Source: Pseudomonas oryzihabitans NBRC 102199 (GTDB taxonomy: Bacteria; Pseudomonadota; Gammaproteobacteria; Pseudomonadales; Pseudomonadaceae). Taken from it: a stretch of DNA of 63,614 nucleotides. The notes beneath the pieces are model-generated. The model saw only the letters and a program-made list of their open reading frames with translations, did no database searches and was not told where the DNA came from. Shown piece by piece: positions 26,784-36,400 of this stretch (position 1 is the stretch's first letter; every line of letters starts with the position of its first letter). A program made the translations under genes and the position numbers. Where the stretch lies: assembly GCF_000730625.1 (NCBI RefSeq), contig NZ_BBIT01000018.1, positions 1 to 63,614 of the forward strand, written 5' to 3'.

Positions 26784-29216
26784 ATGCCCGTCCGCTTCGT
26801 CCGTCCGCTGCTCTGTTCCGCCAGTTTTCTCCTGACGCCCCTGGCGTCTGCCCTGGAAGCCCCCGGTGCCCCCGGCGCCGCACCCTTCTGGTCCTATTCC
26901 GGCAAGACCGGCATCGGCACCAGCTACGAGGCCTATCGCGATGGCGCCTACAGCGACCAGGCCAGTACCGGCCGCGTCTCGCGGGTCTGGTTCTCCCTGG
27001 CCCAGGGGGTGGTCACCGAGACCATGCAGGGCCTCATCCACGAGGCGCAGCTGCGCGAGATGCAACTGGTGATCCGCGGCCCCGACTTCACCCACCTGGA
27101 GCGCGACGACACCGACAGCCGCATCGAATACCTGGCCACCGATAGCGCCGGCCGGCCGACTTCCCTGGCCTACCGGATCGTCAATCGCGACCGCCAGGGC
27201 CGCTACGAGATCGAGAAGCACGTCTTCACCGACCCGGACCAGGACACCCTGGTCATGCGCGTCATCTTTCGCAGCCAGGATCCGCGCATCCAGCCCTATC
27301 TCTATGTCGATCCGGCGCTGGCCAATAGCGGCAGCCATGATCGCGCGGCGGTGAAGGGCGCGGTGCTCTATGCCAGCGAAGGCGAGCACGCCCTGGTGGT
27401 CAAGGCCAGCCAGCCCCTGCAGACGCCCACCGTGGGCTTCGTCGGCGCCTCCGACGGCCTCGACGACCTGCGCCGCAACGGCAAGCTGACCCAGCTCTAC
27501 AGCAGCACCGGTGACCAGGCCGGCAACGTGGCCATGCTGGCCAAGCTGCCGCTCAAGGGCGCCGAGACCACCCTGGACGTGGTGGTGGGCTTTGGCGCCA
27601 ATCCGCGCCAGGCCGAGGCGGCGGCCGATGCCACCCTGGCCCGCGGCTATCAGAAGGTGCTGGCCCACTACAACGGCGAGGGCGACGCCATCGGCTGGCA
27701 GGACTACCTGGCCAGTCTCGATCAGCTGCCGCGCCTGCAGGCCCAGGCCGGCGACGGCGGCAAGCTGGTCAACGCCAGCGCCCTGGTGCTCAAGGCCCAG
27801 GAAGACAAGACCCACGCCGGCGCCCTGATCGCCTCGCTGTCCAATCCCTGGGGCGAAACGGTGCCGGCGGCCAAGGGCACCACCGGCTACAAGGCGGTCT
27901 GGCCGCGGGACTTCTACCAGTGCGCCATGGCGCTGCTGGCGCTGGGCGATCGGCAGACGCCCAAGGTCGCCTTCAGCTACCTCAAGCAGGTGCAGGTGGA
28001 CGCCAACACCGCCCACAAGCCGGCCGACAGCTCGGCCTTCATTCACCAGCAGAAGCAGGGCGACGAGGTCCGCGCGCCGGGGGCCACCGGCTGGTTCCTG
28101 CAGAAGACCCACGTCGACGGCACCATCGAATGGGTGGGCGTGCAACTGGACCAGACCGCCATGCCGATCATGCTCGGCTATCGCCTCTGGCAAGGCGGCC
28201 TGCTAGGCGATGCCGAAATCGATCGCTGGTATCGCGACATGCTCCGGCCCGCGGCGGATTTCCTCGCCCGCGACAGCCAGGTCAACCTGGGCTGGAACAC
28301 CTGGCAGGTCAAGCCGCCGCAGACCCAGCAGGAGCGCTGGGAAGAGCAGTGGGGCTATTCGCCGTCCACCACCGCGGCGGTGATCGCCGGTCTCGCCACG
28401 GCCAGCGAACTGGCGCGCCATGCCGGCGACGAGGCCAATGCCAGCCGCTACCGCGACACCGCGCGGCGCTATTCGAGCCAGGTGGAAAAGACCATGGCCA
28501 CCACCCAGGGCAGCCTGGGCGCCGGCCACTACTACCTGCGCATCACCCAGAACGAGGATCCCAACGACAAGGGCAAGCTGGTGGACAACAACAGCCGCCC
28601 GGGCCTGCCGGAAGACCAGGTGCTGGACGCCGGTTTCCTCGAACTGGTGCGCTACGGCGTGCGTCCGGCCGGTGATCCCCTGGTGCAGAAGAGCCTGGCG
28701 GTGCTGGACGACGAGGGCCTGCCGGAGGATCTGCGGGTCAAGTACAGCTTCCAGTATCCGGGAGTGCAGGGCACCTTCCCCGGCTGGCGCCGCTACGGCA
28801 ACGACGGCTATGGCGAGAGCGAGAGCTCCGGCATCAACTTTCCCGCCACCGAGCAGCCGGTGCCCAACTCCGGACTGCGTGGCCGGGTCTGGCCGATCTT
28901 CACCGGTGAGCGCGGGCACTACGAGCTGGCGCGCCTGGTCCTGCAGGGCAAGCCGGATGCGGCGGCGCTCGGCAAGCTGCGCGACACCTACGTCCGCGGC
29001 CTGGAACTGTTCGCCAACGCCGGCCTGATGCTGCCCGAGCAGGTCTGGGACGGCGTGGGCGACAACCGGCGCCACGGCTACACCAAGGGGCAGGGCACCG
29101 ATTCGGCGACGCCCCTGGCCTGGTCCCACGCCGAATACGTCAAGCTGCTGCGCTCCATGGCGGACGGCCAGGTGTGGGATCACTACCCGGTGGTGGCGCG
29201 GGCACTGGCGCCCTGA
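26784..29216 (+). CDS. Secreted GH15 glucoamylase / glucodextranase
   Basis: An 810-aa enzyme exported by a signal peptide (ends near LASALEAPG). A roughly 270-residue N-terminal glucodextranase-like beta domain (FWSYSGKTGIGTSYEAY..) precedes a GH15 (alpha/alpha)6 barrel. Barrel landmarks are GYKAVWPRDFYQCAMALLALG, EWVGVQLDQTAMPIML, EEQWGYSPSTTAAVIAGL and the general-base region ATPLAWSHAEYVKLL. It should release glucose from starch or dextran-type glucans. The ATG at 26784 directly precedes the signal peptide. It is a single gene. Confidence 0.92.
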   Translation: MPVRFVRPLLCSASFLLTPLASALEAPGAPGAAPFWSYSGKTGIGTSYEAYRDGAYSDQASTGRVSRVWFSLAQGVVTETMQGLIHEAQLREMQLVIRGPDFTHLERDDTDSRIEYLATDSAGRPTSLAYRIVNRDRQGRYEIEKHVFTDPDQDTLVMRVIFRSQDPRIQPYLYVDPALANSGSHDRAAVKGAVLYASEGEHALVVKASQPLQTPTVGFVGASDGLDDLRRNGKLTQLYSSTGDQAGNVAMLAKLPLKGAETTLDVVVGFGANPRQAEAAADATLARGYQKVLAHYNGEGDAIGWQDYLASLDQLPRLQAQAGDGGKLVNASALVLKAQEDKTHAGALIASLSNPWGETVPAAKGTTGYKAVWPRDFYQCAMALLALGDRQTPKVAFSYLKQVQVDANTAHKPADSSAFIHQQKQGDEVRAPGATGWFLQKTHVDGTIEWVGVQLDQTAMPIMLGYRLWQGGLLGDAEIDRWYRDMLRPAADFLARDSQVNLGWNTWQVKPPQTQQERWEEQWGYSPSTTAAVIAGLATASELARHAGDEANASRYRDTARRYSSQVEKTMATTQGSLGAGHYYLRITQNEDPNDKGKLVDNNSRPGLPEDQVLDAGFLELVRYGVRPAGDPLVQKSLAVLDDEGLPEDLRVKYSFQYPGVQGTFPGWRRYGNDGYGESESSGINFPATEQPVPNSGLRGRVWPIFTGERGHYELARLVLQGKPDAAALGKLRDTYVRGLELFANAGLMLPEQVWDGVGDNRRHGYTKGQGTDSATPLAWSHAEYVKLLRSMADGQVWDHYPVVARALAP

Positions 29217-29224
29217 GTAAGGAA

Positions 29225-29269
29225 TGCTGCCGGGTCGCGAGCGCCGTCAGGGCTCGCGACCCGGCAGCA
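29225..29269. terminator. Strong bidirectional hairpin between the GH15 and HEPN genes
   Basis: Perfect 18-bp arms (29225-29242 and 29252-29269) surround a 9-nt loop. It lies 8 nt beyond the glucoamylase stop, and its right arm encodes the last residues of the convergent HEPN gene. The stop codon of that gene (29247-29249) is in the loop. It should terminate transcription from the left. Confidence 0.75.
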
Positions 29270-29699
29270 GGTCGGGTCGTTGTTGCTCCAGCCATAGTAC
29301 GATCTGCTGAAGCAGGGTTTCAGCCTGCCGTAATGCCTCTTCGGCCATCGAGTCGCTGACCAAGTCGCCCGAGTAGTCGATGACATTGCGTTGCTTCCGC
29401 AGGGTGTCCAGTACCAGCATCGTTGGCGTAGCGAGACCTATGGTCCGGGGCAAGGACTGGATCATGGTCTGATGATGGCCAGGGCGACTGGTCAGGGTGC
29501 GATAGCCATTGGCCTGAAGCGCTGCATTGGCGCCCTGCATGATCGCCTTGTAGGCCAGATCGAAGCGGCTTTCACTGCTCAGCGTCGGCAGGCGGGCGTC
29601 CGTCAGGCTACGCTGCGCTGCCTCCAGCAGGCGCCGGATACCTGCCGAATCCGGCGTAATCGCTTCGAGACTTTTGCCAATCAAATTATCCAGGGTCAT
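29247..29699 (-). CDS. HEPN-domain protein, partner of the MNT nucleotidyltransferase
   Basis: A 150-aa, all-helical HEPN protein. The conserved C-terminal motif is LRKQRNVIDYSGD (residues 100-112). This matches the RNxxDY type and not the RX4-6H ribonuclease motif, so the usual catalytic His is absent. Tyr109 is in the place where partner MNT enzymes add AMP in type VII toxin-antitoxin pairs. The start overlaps the MNT gene by 14 nt, so the two are co-translated. It is likely the toxin or a modified partner of the pair, but with a degenerate site this is uncertain. Confidence 0.8.
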   Translation of the reverse strand: MTLDNLIGKSLEAITPDSAGIRRLLEAAQRSLTDARLPTLSSESRFDLAYKAIMQGANAALQANGYRTLTSRPGHHQTMIQSLPRTIGLATPTMLVLDTLRKQRNVIDYSGDLVSDSMAEEALRQAETLLQQIVLWLEQQRPDLLPGREP

Positions 29700-30288
29700 C
29701 TGTCCATCCTTGTGACAGTTCGCCAGCGTCGCCTATGACGAACAGCTTGGGCTTTTCTAGCAGATCCGTGACGAAGGCTCCCCCTTCCGCCAACAGCTTC
29801 TGCCATTCCTCTTGCCGGTATACCTTGGGATTGATCTCGCGGCCAAGCCTTTCCTGGCAGGGGTAAAGGGCCGCCACTACTTCACCGAAGGTCACGGTGC
29901 CCAGGATCATGAGGTCTATATCGCTTCCACTGTTCGCCTTGCCGCTGGCCATCGAGCCGAAGACGAAAGCTGCTTCTATCCGGTCTGCAACAAGGCCCAA
30001 TGCCTCGGCCAGGATGTCGGTAAGGCCACTGGTCTTGCGCAGAATGCTCGCCAGCTCTTCGAAGATCGGGCAGTCCGGATTGGCACGGTAGTGCTGCTGA
30101 TTACCCACGCGCGTTTTCACGGCCAGACCCGCCGAGACTAACTTGACGAGTTCGCGGCTGAGGGTACCGGACTGGGTCTCGGTCAATCGCGCGATTTCAC
30201 GCTGGTGATAGCTACTATCCGGATGGAGCAGCAGCAGCGCCAAGACCTTGCGGCGATAGTCGGGAAAAAGGACGGACGCGAGTGACAT
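29686..30288 (-). CDS. HTH-MNT nucleotidyltransferase, putative antitoxin
   Basis: A 200-aa fusion. Residues 12-65 form an ArsR-like winged helix (SSYHQREIARLTETQSGTLSRELVKLVSAGL). The MNT catalytic loop GSMASGKANSGSDIDLM is at 111-127, with the two metal-binding Asp. In type VII toxin-antitoxin systems the MNT enzyme AMPylates the HEPN toxin. The HTH suggests it also represses its own promoter, where a 14-bp inverted repeat lies immediately upstream. A TAAGG Shine-Dalgarno directly follows that repeat. Base composition is less GC-rich than the neighbours, suggesting transfer. Confidence 0.85.
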   Translation of the reverse strand: MSLASVLFPDYRRKVLALLLLHPDSSYHQREIARLTETQSGTLSRELVKLVSAGLAVKTRVGNQQHYRANPDCPIFEELASILRKTSGLTDILAEALGLVADRIEAAFVFGSMASGKANSGSDIDLMILGTVTFGEVVAALYPCQERLGREINPKVYRQEEWQKLLAEGGAFVTDLLEKPKLFVIGDAGELSQGWTDDPG

Positions 30289-30298
30289 CGAAAACCTT

Positions 30299-30342
30299 AT
30301 TGCTGCCTTTTAGGCTGCAATTGAAGCTTAAAAGGCAGCAAT
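30299..30342 (-). promoter_or_regulatory. Perfect 14-bp inverted repeat, probable operator of the HEPN/MNT pair
   Basis: ATTGCTGCCTTTTA (30299-30312) and TAAAAGGCAGCAAT (30329-30342) are exact inverted copies separated by 16 nt. The nearer arm ends 10 nt before the MNT start codon, adjoining its Shine-Dalgarno. Position and symmetry suit an autoregulatory site for the HTH domain. It could instead be a leader hairpin. Confidence 0.65.
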
Positions 30343-30673
30343 CATCCAGCACTACCATGCCTCAAACGATCAGTTGGATGCCTAACCGACAAGCGGTAGA
30401 TCTCTGCTATAGCCAGTGCCAGAGCCTGTTTTACCTTTGATCGCTCAGGGAACGCCTGTAACAAGACTTGTCTGATGGGCGTTCTCGGGCTTTCCTGAGA
30501 TGAGCGGATCCTTCCGCTCCCTGCTTTCCCTCTTCGCTCCGGCCCTCCTGCCCACGGTCCCGTACCGCGCGGTAGCGTGCCCGGCTGTCGCGCTTTTCTC
30601 TCGCTCGCTCCGGCGACCGCTCCGGTGGTCTGGGGGCGGGTCTTTGCCGGTTCCTGTCAAGAAGGTCACGGAT
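30343..30673. promoter_or_regulatory. Long leader region with nested hairpins before the acyltransferase gene
   Basis: No gene is convincing here. Nested inverted repeats occur: CTCAGG/CCTGAG (30444-30449 and 30494-30499) enclosing GAACGCC/GGCGTTC (30450-30456 and 30478-30484). GAGCGGA/TCCGCTC follows at about 30498-30515. A GAAGG-type Shine-Dalgarno precedes the ATG at 30674. The role (attenuator, terminator or repeat) is unknown. Confidence 0.4.
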
Positions 30674-31819
30674 ATGACTGACGTCGCTCTCCCCATCGCC
30701 CTCTACCTGGGCACCCTGGTGCTGCTGGCCTTCGCCTTGCGCCGCAGCCCGCTGCTGACCGAGGAGACTCGGGCGCGCTCCTCGCCGCTGGATGCCCTGC
30801 GCGGCATCCTCGCCACCGCCGTGGTCTGCCTGCATTTCGTGCTGACCTATCACCTCAAGGCCGAGGGCCAGTGGCGCGAACCCGACAGCGACCTGCTCTA
30901 CAACATGGGCGTGGTACCGGTCTCGCTGTTCTTCATGATCACCGGCTACCTGTTCTTCGGAAAGGTCTATCGCCGCACGCCGGACTGGGGCGAGCTGCTC
31001 CGTTCGCGGGTGCTGCGGGTGATGCCGCTGTATCTCTGCGTGGTGGCCGTGGTGGTGCTCTTCACCCTGATCCGCACCCACTTCGTCATCGCCGACGGCC
31101 AGCGCTTCATGCTCGAGCTGCTCAGCTGGGAGCTGTTTTCCGGCTTCAGTCTCAACGGCCTGGAGGAGAGCGGCTGGATGACCGCCGGCGCCCACTGGAC
31201 GCTGCGCTACGAGGCGCTGTTCTACCTGGCCCTGCCGCTCATCGCCGCGCTGTTCAATCGTCGTGGCTTCGGCCTGCCGTTGCTGGTCTCGGCGCTGCTG
31301 GTGGGCGGCCTGGTCGCCGCCGGCTATCACTACCACGTGCTGGGCGCGCGCTTCGGCCTGCTGTTCCTGCTGGGATTCCTGCCGGTGTTCGTCAAGGTCC
31401 ATCGGCCGGCGTTGCTGGCACGTTTGCGCACGCCCCTGGTGGCCGCGCTGTCGCTGGCGCTGGTGGCCTATGCCATGACCCAGCCGGACTACAACCTCAA
31501 GCAGATGCTGGCGCTGGCCTTGCCCTTCGCCGCCATGGCCGCCGGCAACGACCTCTTCGGCCTCCTGCGCAGTCGCGGCCTCAAGGTGCTGGGCGAGATC
31601 AGCTACAGCCTCTATCTCACCCATGGCCTGCTGCTCTACGGCCTCTTCACCCTGCTCAACCTGGGGTCGGTCGAGGTCCTGGGTACGGTCGGCTTCATGG
31701 CCCTGCTGCCACCGGTGCTGGTGCTCGCCTGCCTGCTGTCGATGCTCAGCTACCGCTGGATCGAGCGTCCGCTGATGCACCTGGGCAGGGCGCCACGGCC
31801 TCGGCAAGTGCCGGCGTAA
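30674..31819 (+). CDS. Acyltransferase family 3 (OafA/YrhL type) membrane protein
   Basis: A 381-aa, roughly ten-helix inner-membrane acyltransferase. The family signature SPLDALRGILATAVVCLHFVLTYH is at about residues 36-59, then LYNMGVVPVSLFFMITGYLFFGKVYRR. Such enzymes O-acetylate or otherwise acylate polysaccharides, LPS or lipids. The start at 30674 is chosen because it precedes the first helix. The upstream in-frame extension is Arg/Ser-rich and non-conserved in look. The 3' end overlaps the antisense sirtuin gene by 74 nt. Confidence 0.87.
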   Translation: MTDVALPIALYLGTLVLLAFALRRSPLLTEETRARSSPLDALRGILATAVVCLHFVLTYHLKAEGQWREPDSDLLYNMGVVPVSLFFMITGYLFFGKVYRRTPDWGELLRSRVLRVMPLYLCVVAVVVLFTLIRTHFVIADGQRFMLELLSWELFSGFSLNGLEESGWMTAGAHWTLRYEALFYLALPLIAALFNRRGFGLPLLVSALLVGGLVAAGYHYHVLGARFGLLFLLGFLPVFVKVHRPALLARLRTPLVAALSLALVAYAMTQPDYNLKQMLALALPFAAMAAGNDLFGLLRSRGLKVLGEISYSLYLTHGLLLYGLFTLLNLGSVEVLGTVGFMALLPPVLVLACLLSMLSYRWIERPLMHLGRAPRPRQVPA

Positions 31820-32648
31820 GCGCCGGCGCCGCCCCGGAATACTCCAGCAGAAAGGCCAGTGCCTGGGCGCAGGAGGCTTCCACCTTGAGCGCGAGCAGGT
31901 CGTCCGCGCGGGTGTGGCCATAGCCCAGGGCGGCGATGGGCAGGCCGGCGCGAGCCGCGGCCTGGGCGAAGCGAAAGCCGGAATAGACCATCAGCGACGA
32001 GCCCACCACCAGCAGCGCATCGGCGCGGCCCAGGTGGGCGAAGGCACGCTCCACCCGCGCACCGGGCACGTGCTCGCCAAAGAACACCACGTCCGGCTTG
32101 AGCAGGGCGCCGCAGCGCGGGCAGTCGGGCACGCGAAAACTCATGAAGTCCACGCCTTCCAGATCGGCATCGCCATCCGGCGCGGTAGCCGCGTCCAGCT
32201 GCAGCCAGTCGCCATTGAGTTCGCCCAGCCACTGCTGGAATTCCTGGCGCGGCAGGCGCAGCTCGCAACCCAGGCAGCGGATCTGGTCGAGGCGCCCGTG
32301 CAGGTCGATCACCGCCTCGCTGCCGGCGGCCTGGTGCAGCCGATCGACGTTCTGGGTCAGCAGCATCTCCACCTGGCCGCGCCGCTCCAGGGCCGCCAGG
32401 GCCTGGTGGGTGGCGTTGGGCCGCGCCTGGCAGAAACGCGGCCAGCCGATCAAGCTGCGTGCCCAGTAGCGGCGGCGCAACAATTCGTCGCCAACGAAGG
32501 CCTGCAGGGTGACCGGTTGCGGGCGCTTCCAGGCGCCGTCGCGGTCGCGGTAGTCGGGAATGCCGGAATCGGTGCTGCAACCGGCACCGGTGAGCAGAAA
32601 GATCCGCTCGTGCCGGGCGATAAAGGACTGGAGCTCGGGCAGGGACAT
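31746..32648 (-). CDS. Sir2-family NAD-dependent protein deacylase
   Basis: A 300-aa class II/III-like sirtuin. The NAD-binding motif TGAGCSTDSGIPDYRD is at residues 20-35, TQNVDRLH at 98-105 and the catalytic His at 117 (DLHG). Zinc cysteines are at 125, 128, 176 and 179 (CLGC, CPRC), followed by KPDVVFFGE. It removes acyl groups from lysines using NAD+. The C-terminal tail of about 35 residues overlaps the acyltransferase gene in antisense and is Ala/Pro-rich, beyond the catalytic core. Confidence 0.9.
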   Translation of the reverse strand: MSLPELQSFIARHERIFLLTGAGCSTDSGIPDYRDRDGAWKRPQPVTLQAFVGDELLRRRYWARSLIGWPRFCQARPNATHQALAALERRGQVEMLLTQNVDRLHQAAGSEAVIDLHGRLDQIRCLGCELRLPRQEFQQWLGELNGDWLQLDAATAPDGDADLEGVDFMSFRVPDCPRCGALLKPDVVFFGEHVPGARVERAFAHLGRADALLVVGSSLMVYSGFRFAQAAARAGLPIAALGYGHTRADDLLALKVEASCAQALAFLLEYSGAAPALTPALAEAVAPCPGASADARSSGS

Positions 32649-32750
32649 CGTGCACCTGGGGTTGCGGGCGATATCCCCAGCTTGGAAAGGGTTATGCCGG
32701 GAGGCAAGCCGCAGCTGACGAACGTCCTGTCCGCGCTGCGGCGAGTGCCT

Positions 32751-33200
32751 TCAGAAGACCGGCACGTAGATATAGATCTGCGAATCCTGTGCATCCACCC
32801 CGGTGAAGGCCTCGGTGTAGTGCTCGAAGCAGGCGCCGGGACGGGGTTGCAGGCCGCGCGCCGGCAGCAGCTCGGCGAACAGCCGGCCGAGGCTCTTGGC
32901 CACGCTGGGCGCGGTGCCCAGGTGCACGTAGCGGGCGTAGCGGCCTTCCGGCAGTTCCTGGCGCACCATGCCGGCGGGCAGTGGGGCGCCCGGCGCGGTG
33001 GCCACCGCGGCCAGGTAGTGCATGGTGCCGGCCTGGCGCCAGCTCAGGCCATACCATTCAGCGTCGCCTTCGCGCCCGGTGATCTCCCCGGCGCGGTCGG
33101 CGAAGCGCCGCCAGAGGGCGGCGATGTCTTCGCCCTGGCCAGGCTCGAACAGCAGACCGGTCACTTCCAGGGCGGGATGGTCGACGATTTCCAGCGACAT
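32751..33200 (-). CDS. GyrI-like / AraC effector-binding domain protein
   Basis: A 149-aa stand-alone effector-binding domain. It contains ALWRRFADRAGEI, WYGLSWRQAGTMHYLAAV, the strand LPEGRYARYVHLG and the end HYTEAFTGVDAQDSQIYIYVPV, all typical of the SOUL/GyrI-like fold. Family members bind small hydrophobic ligands or DNA gyrase. There is no DNA-binding domain. It is 102 bp upstream of the sirtuin gene on the same strand. Confidence 0.85.
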   Translation of the reverse strand: MSLEIVDHPALEVTGLLFEPGQGEDIAALWRRFADRAGEITGREGDAEWYGLSWRQAGTMHYLAAVATAPGAPLPAGMVRQELPEGRYARYVHLGTAPSVAKSLGRLFAELLPARGLQPRPGACFEHYTEAFTGVDAQDSQIYIYVPVF

Positions 33201-33458
33201 GGGACAGACTCTCTCGAAGATGCGATGAAGGCCGTCACCTTACTCCAGCGGCGCGCGGCGGTCAGCCGGGGCGGCCATCGGACGAAAGGTCGCAGCCGCC
33301 GCCAGGCCCTGCCGCAGACCCTGCCAGGTCCTCTTGCCGCTTCGCTAAAACACTGATTTTGAATGATTTTTAGACGAAGAAAGACGACGCTTCGCTCGAA
33401 CTGCCAGGCCCGGCTCAGGACGAAGTCCTACCGTGATGTGCCTGGAGTTACCCAAGAA
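33201..33458. other. Divergent intergenic region upstream of fdnG
   Basis: The promoter of the formate dehydrogenase operon must lie here. I looked for an Anr/FNR box (TTGAT-N4-ATCAA) and a sigma-54 site (GG-N10-GC in good context) and found neither clearly. An AT-rich stretch occurs at about 33345-33374. Confidence 0.4.
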
Positions 33459-36400
33459 ATGTCGATCAAGGTATCGCGCCGCAACTTCCTCAAACTCAGT
33501 ACGGCGGGGGTCGCCACCTCGAGCATGGCCATGCTCGGCTTCGCCCCGGAACCGGCACTGGCGTCCATCCGCTACTACAAGCTCGCTGCCGCCAAGGTGA
33601 CGCGCAACACCTGCACCTACTGCTCGGTGGGTTGCGGCATGCTGCTCTACAGCCGCGGCGATGGCGGCATCAACACCGTCAGCGACATCTACCACGTCGA
33701 AGGCGATCCGGATCATCCGGTCAGTCGCGGTTCCCTCTGTCCCAAGGGCGCCGGGGTGCTGGACTTCATCAAGAGCGAATCGCGCCTCTCCCACCCCGAG
33801 GTGCGCGAGCCGGGCAGCAACGAGTGGAAGCGCATCAGCTGGAACGAGGCGCTGGACCGCATCGCCTGCTACATGAAGGAGGACAGGGACAAGAACTTCG
33901 TCACCCATGACGCCGATGGCCATCTGGTCAATCACTGGATCACCACCGGCTTCCTGGCGGCCTCGGCCTGTTCCAACGAGACCGCGTACCTCACCCAGAA
34001 GGTGATCCGCAGCCTCGGCATGCTGGCGATCGACAACCAGGCGCGCGTGTGACACGGACCGACGGTGGCAGGTCTTGCCCCTTCGTTCGGCCGCGGTGCC
34101 ATGACCAATCACTGGGTCGACATCCGCAACGCCAATCTCATCCTGTCCATGGGCGGCAACTCGGCCGAGGCGCACCCGGTGGGCTTTCGCTGGATGGTGG
34201 AGGCCAAGGAAAAGAACAACGCCAAGCTGATCACCATCGATCCGCGCTTCACCCGGACCTCGGCGGTGGCGGACTACCACGCCTATATCCGCACCGGGAC
34301 CGACATCGTCTACCTGGGCGGGCTGATCAACTTCCTGCTCACCACGGACCAGATCCAGCATGAGTACGTAAGGGCCTACACCGACGTCGCCCTCATCGTG
34401 AAGGAAGACTTCGGCTTCCACGACGGCCTCTTCTCCGGCTTCGGCGAAGACAAGCGTCGCGCCTACGAGAAATCCAGCTGGAGCTACGAATTCGACGAGC
34501 GCGGCATGGTGAAGGAAGACCCGACCCTGCAGCACCCGCGCTGCGTCTACCAGCTGATGAAGGCGCACTACAGCCGCTACACCATCGAGCTGGTGGAGCG
34601 CGTCTGCGGCATGCCGCGCGAGCAGATCCAGACCACCTGGGACATGATCGCCGAGACGGCGCGCCCCGAGCGCACCATGAGCATCCTCTATGCCCTGGGC
34701 TGGACCCAGCATTCCATCGGCGCCCAGATCATCCGTACCGCCTCCATGGTGCAACTGCTGCTGGGCAACATCGGCATGCTCGGCGGCGGGGTCAACGCCC
34801 TGCGCGGCCACTCCAACATCCAGGGGCTGACCGACCTGGGCCTGCTCTCCAACCAGTTGCCGGGCTATCTCTACCTGGCCTCCCACGAGGAACAGGAATA
34901 CCGCGACTACATCAAGCGGCGGGCCAAGCAGCCCCTGCGCGAGGGCGAGGTCTCCTACTGGAAGTACTACGAGCGCTTCCACGTCAGCCTGATGAAGGCC
35001 TGGTTCTCCGAGGCGGCGACCAAGGACAACGACTGGTGCTACGACTGGCTGCCCAAGCTCAGCGAGCCGCTCTACGACGTCTTGCACACCTTCGAGCGCA
35101 TGCACCACGGCGAGATCACCGGCTACTTCTGCCAGGGCTTCAACCCGCTGGCCTCCTTCCCGGACAAGAACAAGGTCAGCCAGGCGCTGAGCAAGCTCAA
35201 GTACCTGGTGGTGATGGATCCGCTGGCCATCGAGACCGCCGAATTCTGGCAGAACCACGGCGAACTCAACGACGTGGATCCGAGCCAGATCCAGACCGAG
35301 GTGTTCCGCCTGCCCACCACCTGCTTCGCCGAGGAGAACGGCGCCATCGTCAACAGCTCGCGCTGGCTGCAATGGCACTGGCGCGCCGCGCCGCCGCCGG
35401 GCGAGTCGCGGCCGGACGTGGCCATCCTCGCCGGGCTGTTCCATCGCCTGCAGCAGATGTATCGCGACGAGGGCGGCGCCTTCCCCGATCCCATCCTCAA
35501 CCTGACCTGGCCCTACAGCAATCCGGAGGAGCCCAATCCCGAGGACATCGCCCAGGAATACAACGGTCGCGCCCTGGCCGATCTGCCCGGGCCGAACGGG
35601 ACCATTTCCCACAAGCGCGGCGAACTGCTCGACGACTTTGGCTTCCTCGCCGACGACGGCAGCACCACCTGCGGCTGCTGGATCTACTCGGGCTCCTACA
35701 ACCGCCAGGGCAACAACATGGATCGGCGCGACAACGCCGATCCCTACAACATTGGCATGACCCTGGGCTGGGCCTGGTCCTGGCCGCTCAATCGCCGCAT
35801 CCTCTACAACCGCGCCGGCGCCCGGCCGGACGGGACCTCCTGGGCGCCGGAGAAGCGGCTGATCTGGTGGAACGGCGAACGCTGGGCCGGGGCCGACATC
35901 CCCGACTTCCCCTGGACCTCGCCGCCCTCGGCCAAGGCCGGGCCCTTCATCCTCAACCAGGAGGGCGTCGCGCATTTCTTTGGCGGCAGCCTGCTGGCCG
36001 AGGGGCCCTTCCCGGAGCACTACGAGCCCTTCGAATCGCCGCTGGACCACAACCCGCTGCACCCGGACAACCCGCGCGCCAAGAACAACCCGGCGGCGCG
36101 GATCTTCCCGGGCGATCGGGCGCGGCTGGGCACCCGCGAGGAATTCCCCTATGCGGCCACCACCTACCGCCTGACCGAGCACTTCCACTTCTGGACCACC
36201 CATGCGCGGCTCAACGCCATCGCCCAGCCGGAGAAGTTCGTCGAGATCGGCGAGGACCTGGCGACCGAACTCGGCATCAAGGCCGGCGACTGGGTCAAGG
36301 TCAGCTCCAAGCGCGGCTACATCAAGGCGGTGGCGGTGGTGACCAAGCGCATGCACGGGCTGCAGGTGGAGGGGCGCACCGTGCACCACATCGGCATCCC

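Noticed and set aside
33363-34052. A truncated 229-aa formate dehydrogenase ending at TGA
   Set aside because: The TGA is the selenocysteine codon and the frame continues; it is one gene, not a pseudogene.
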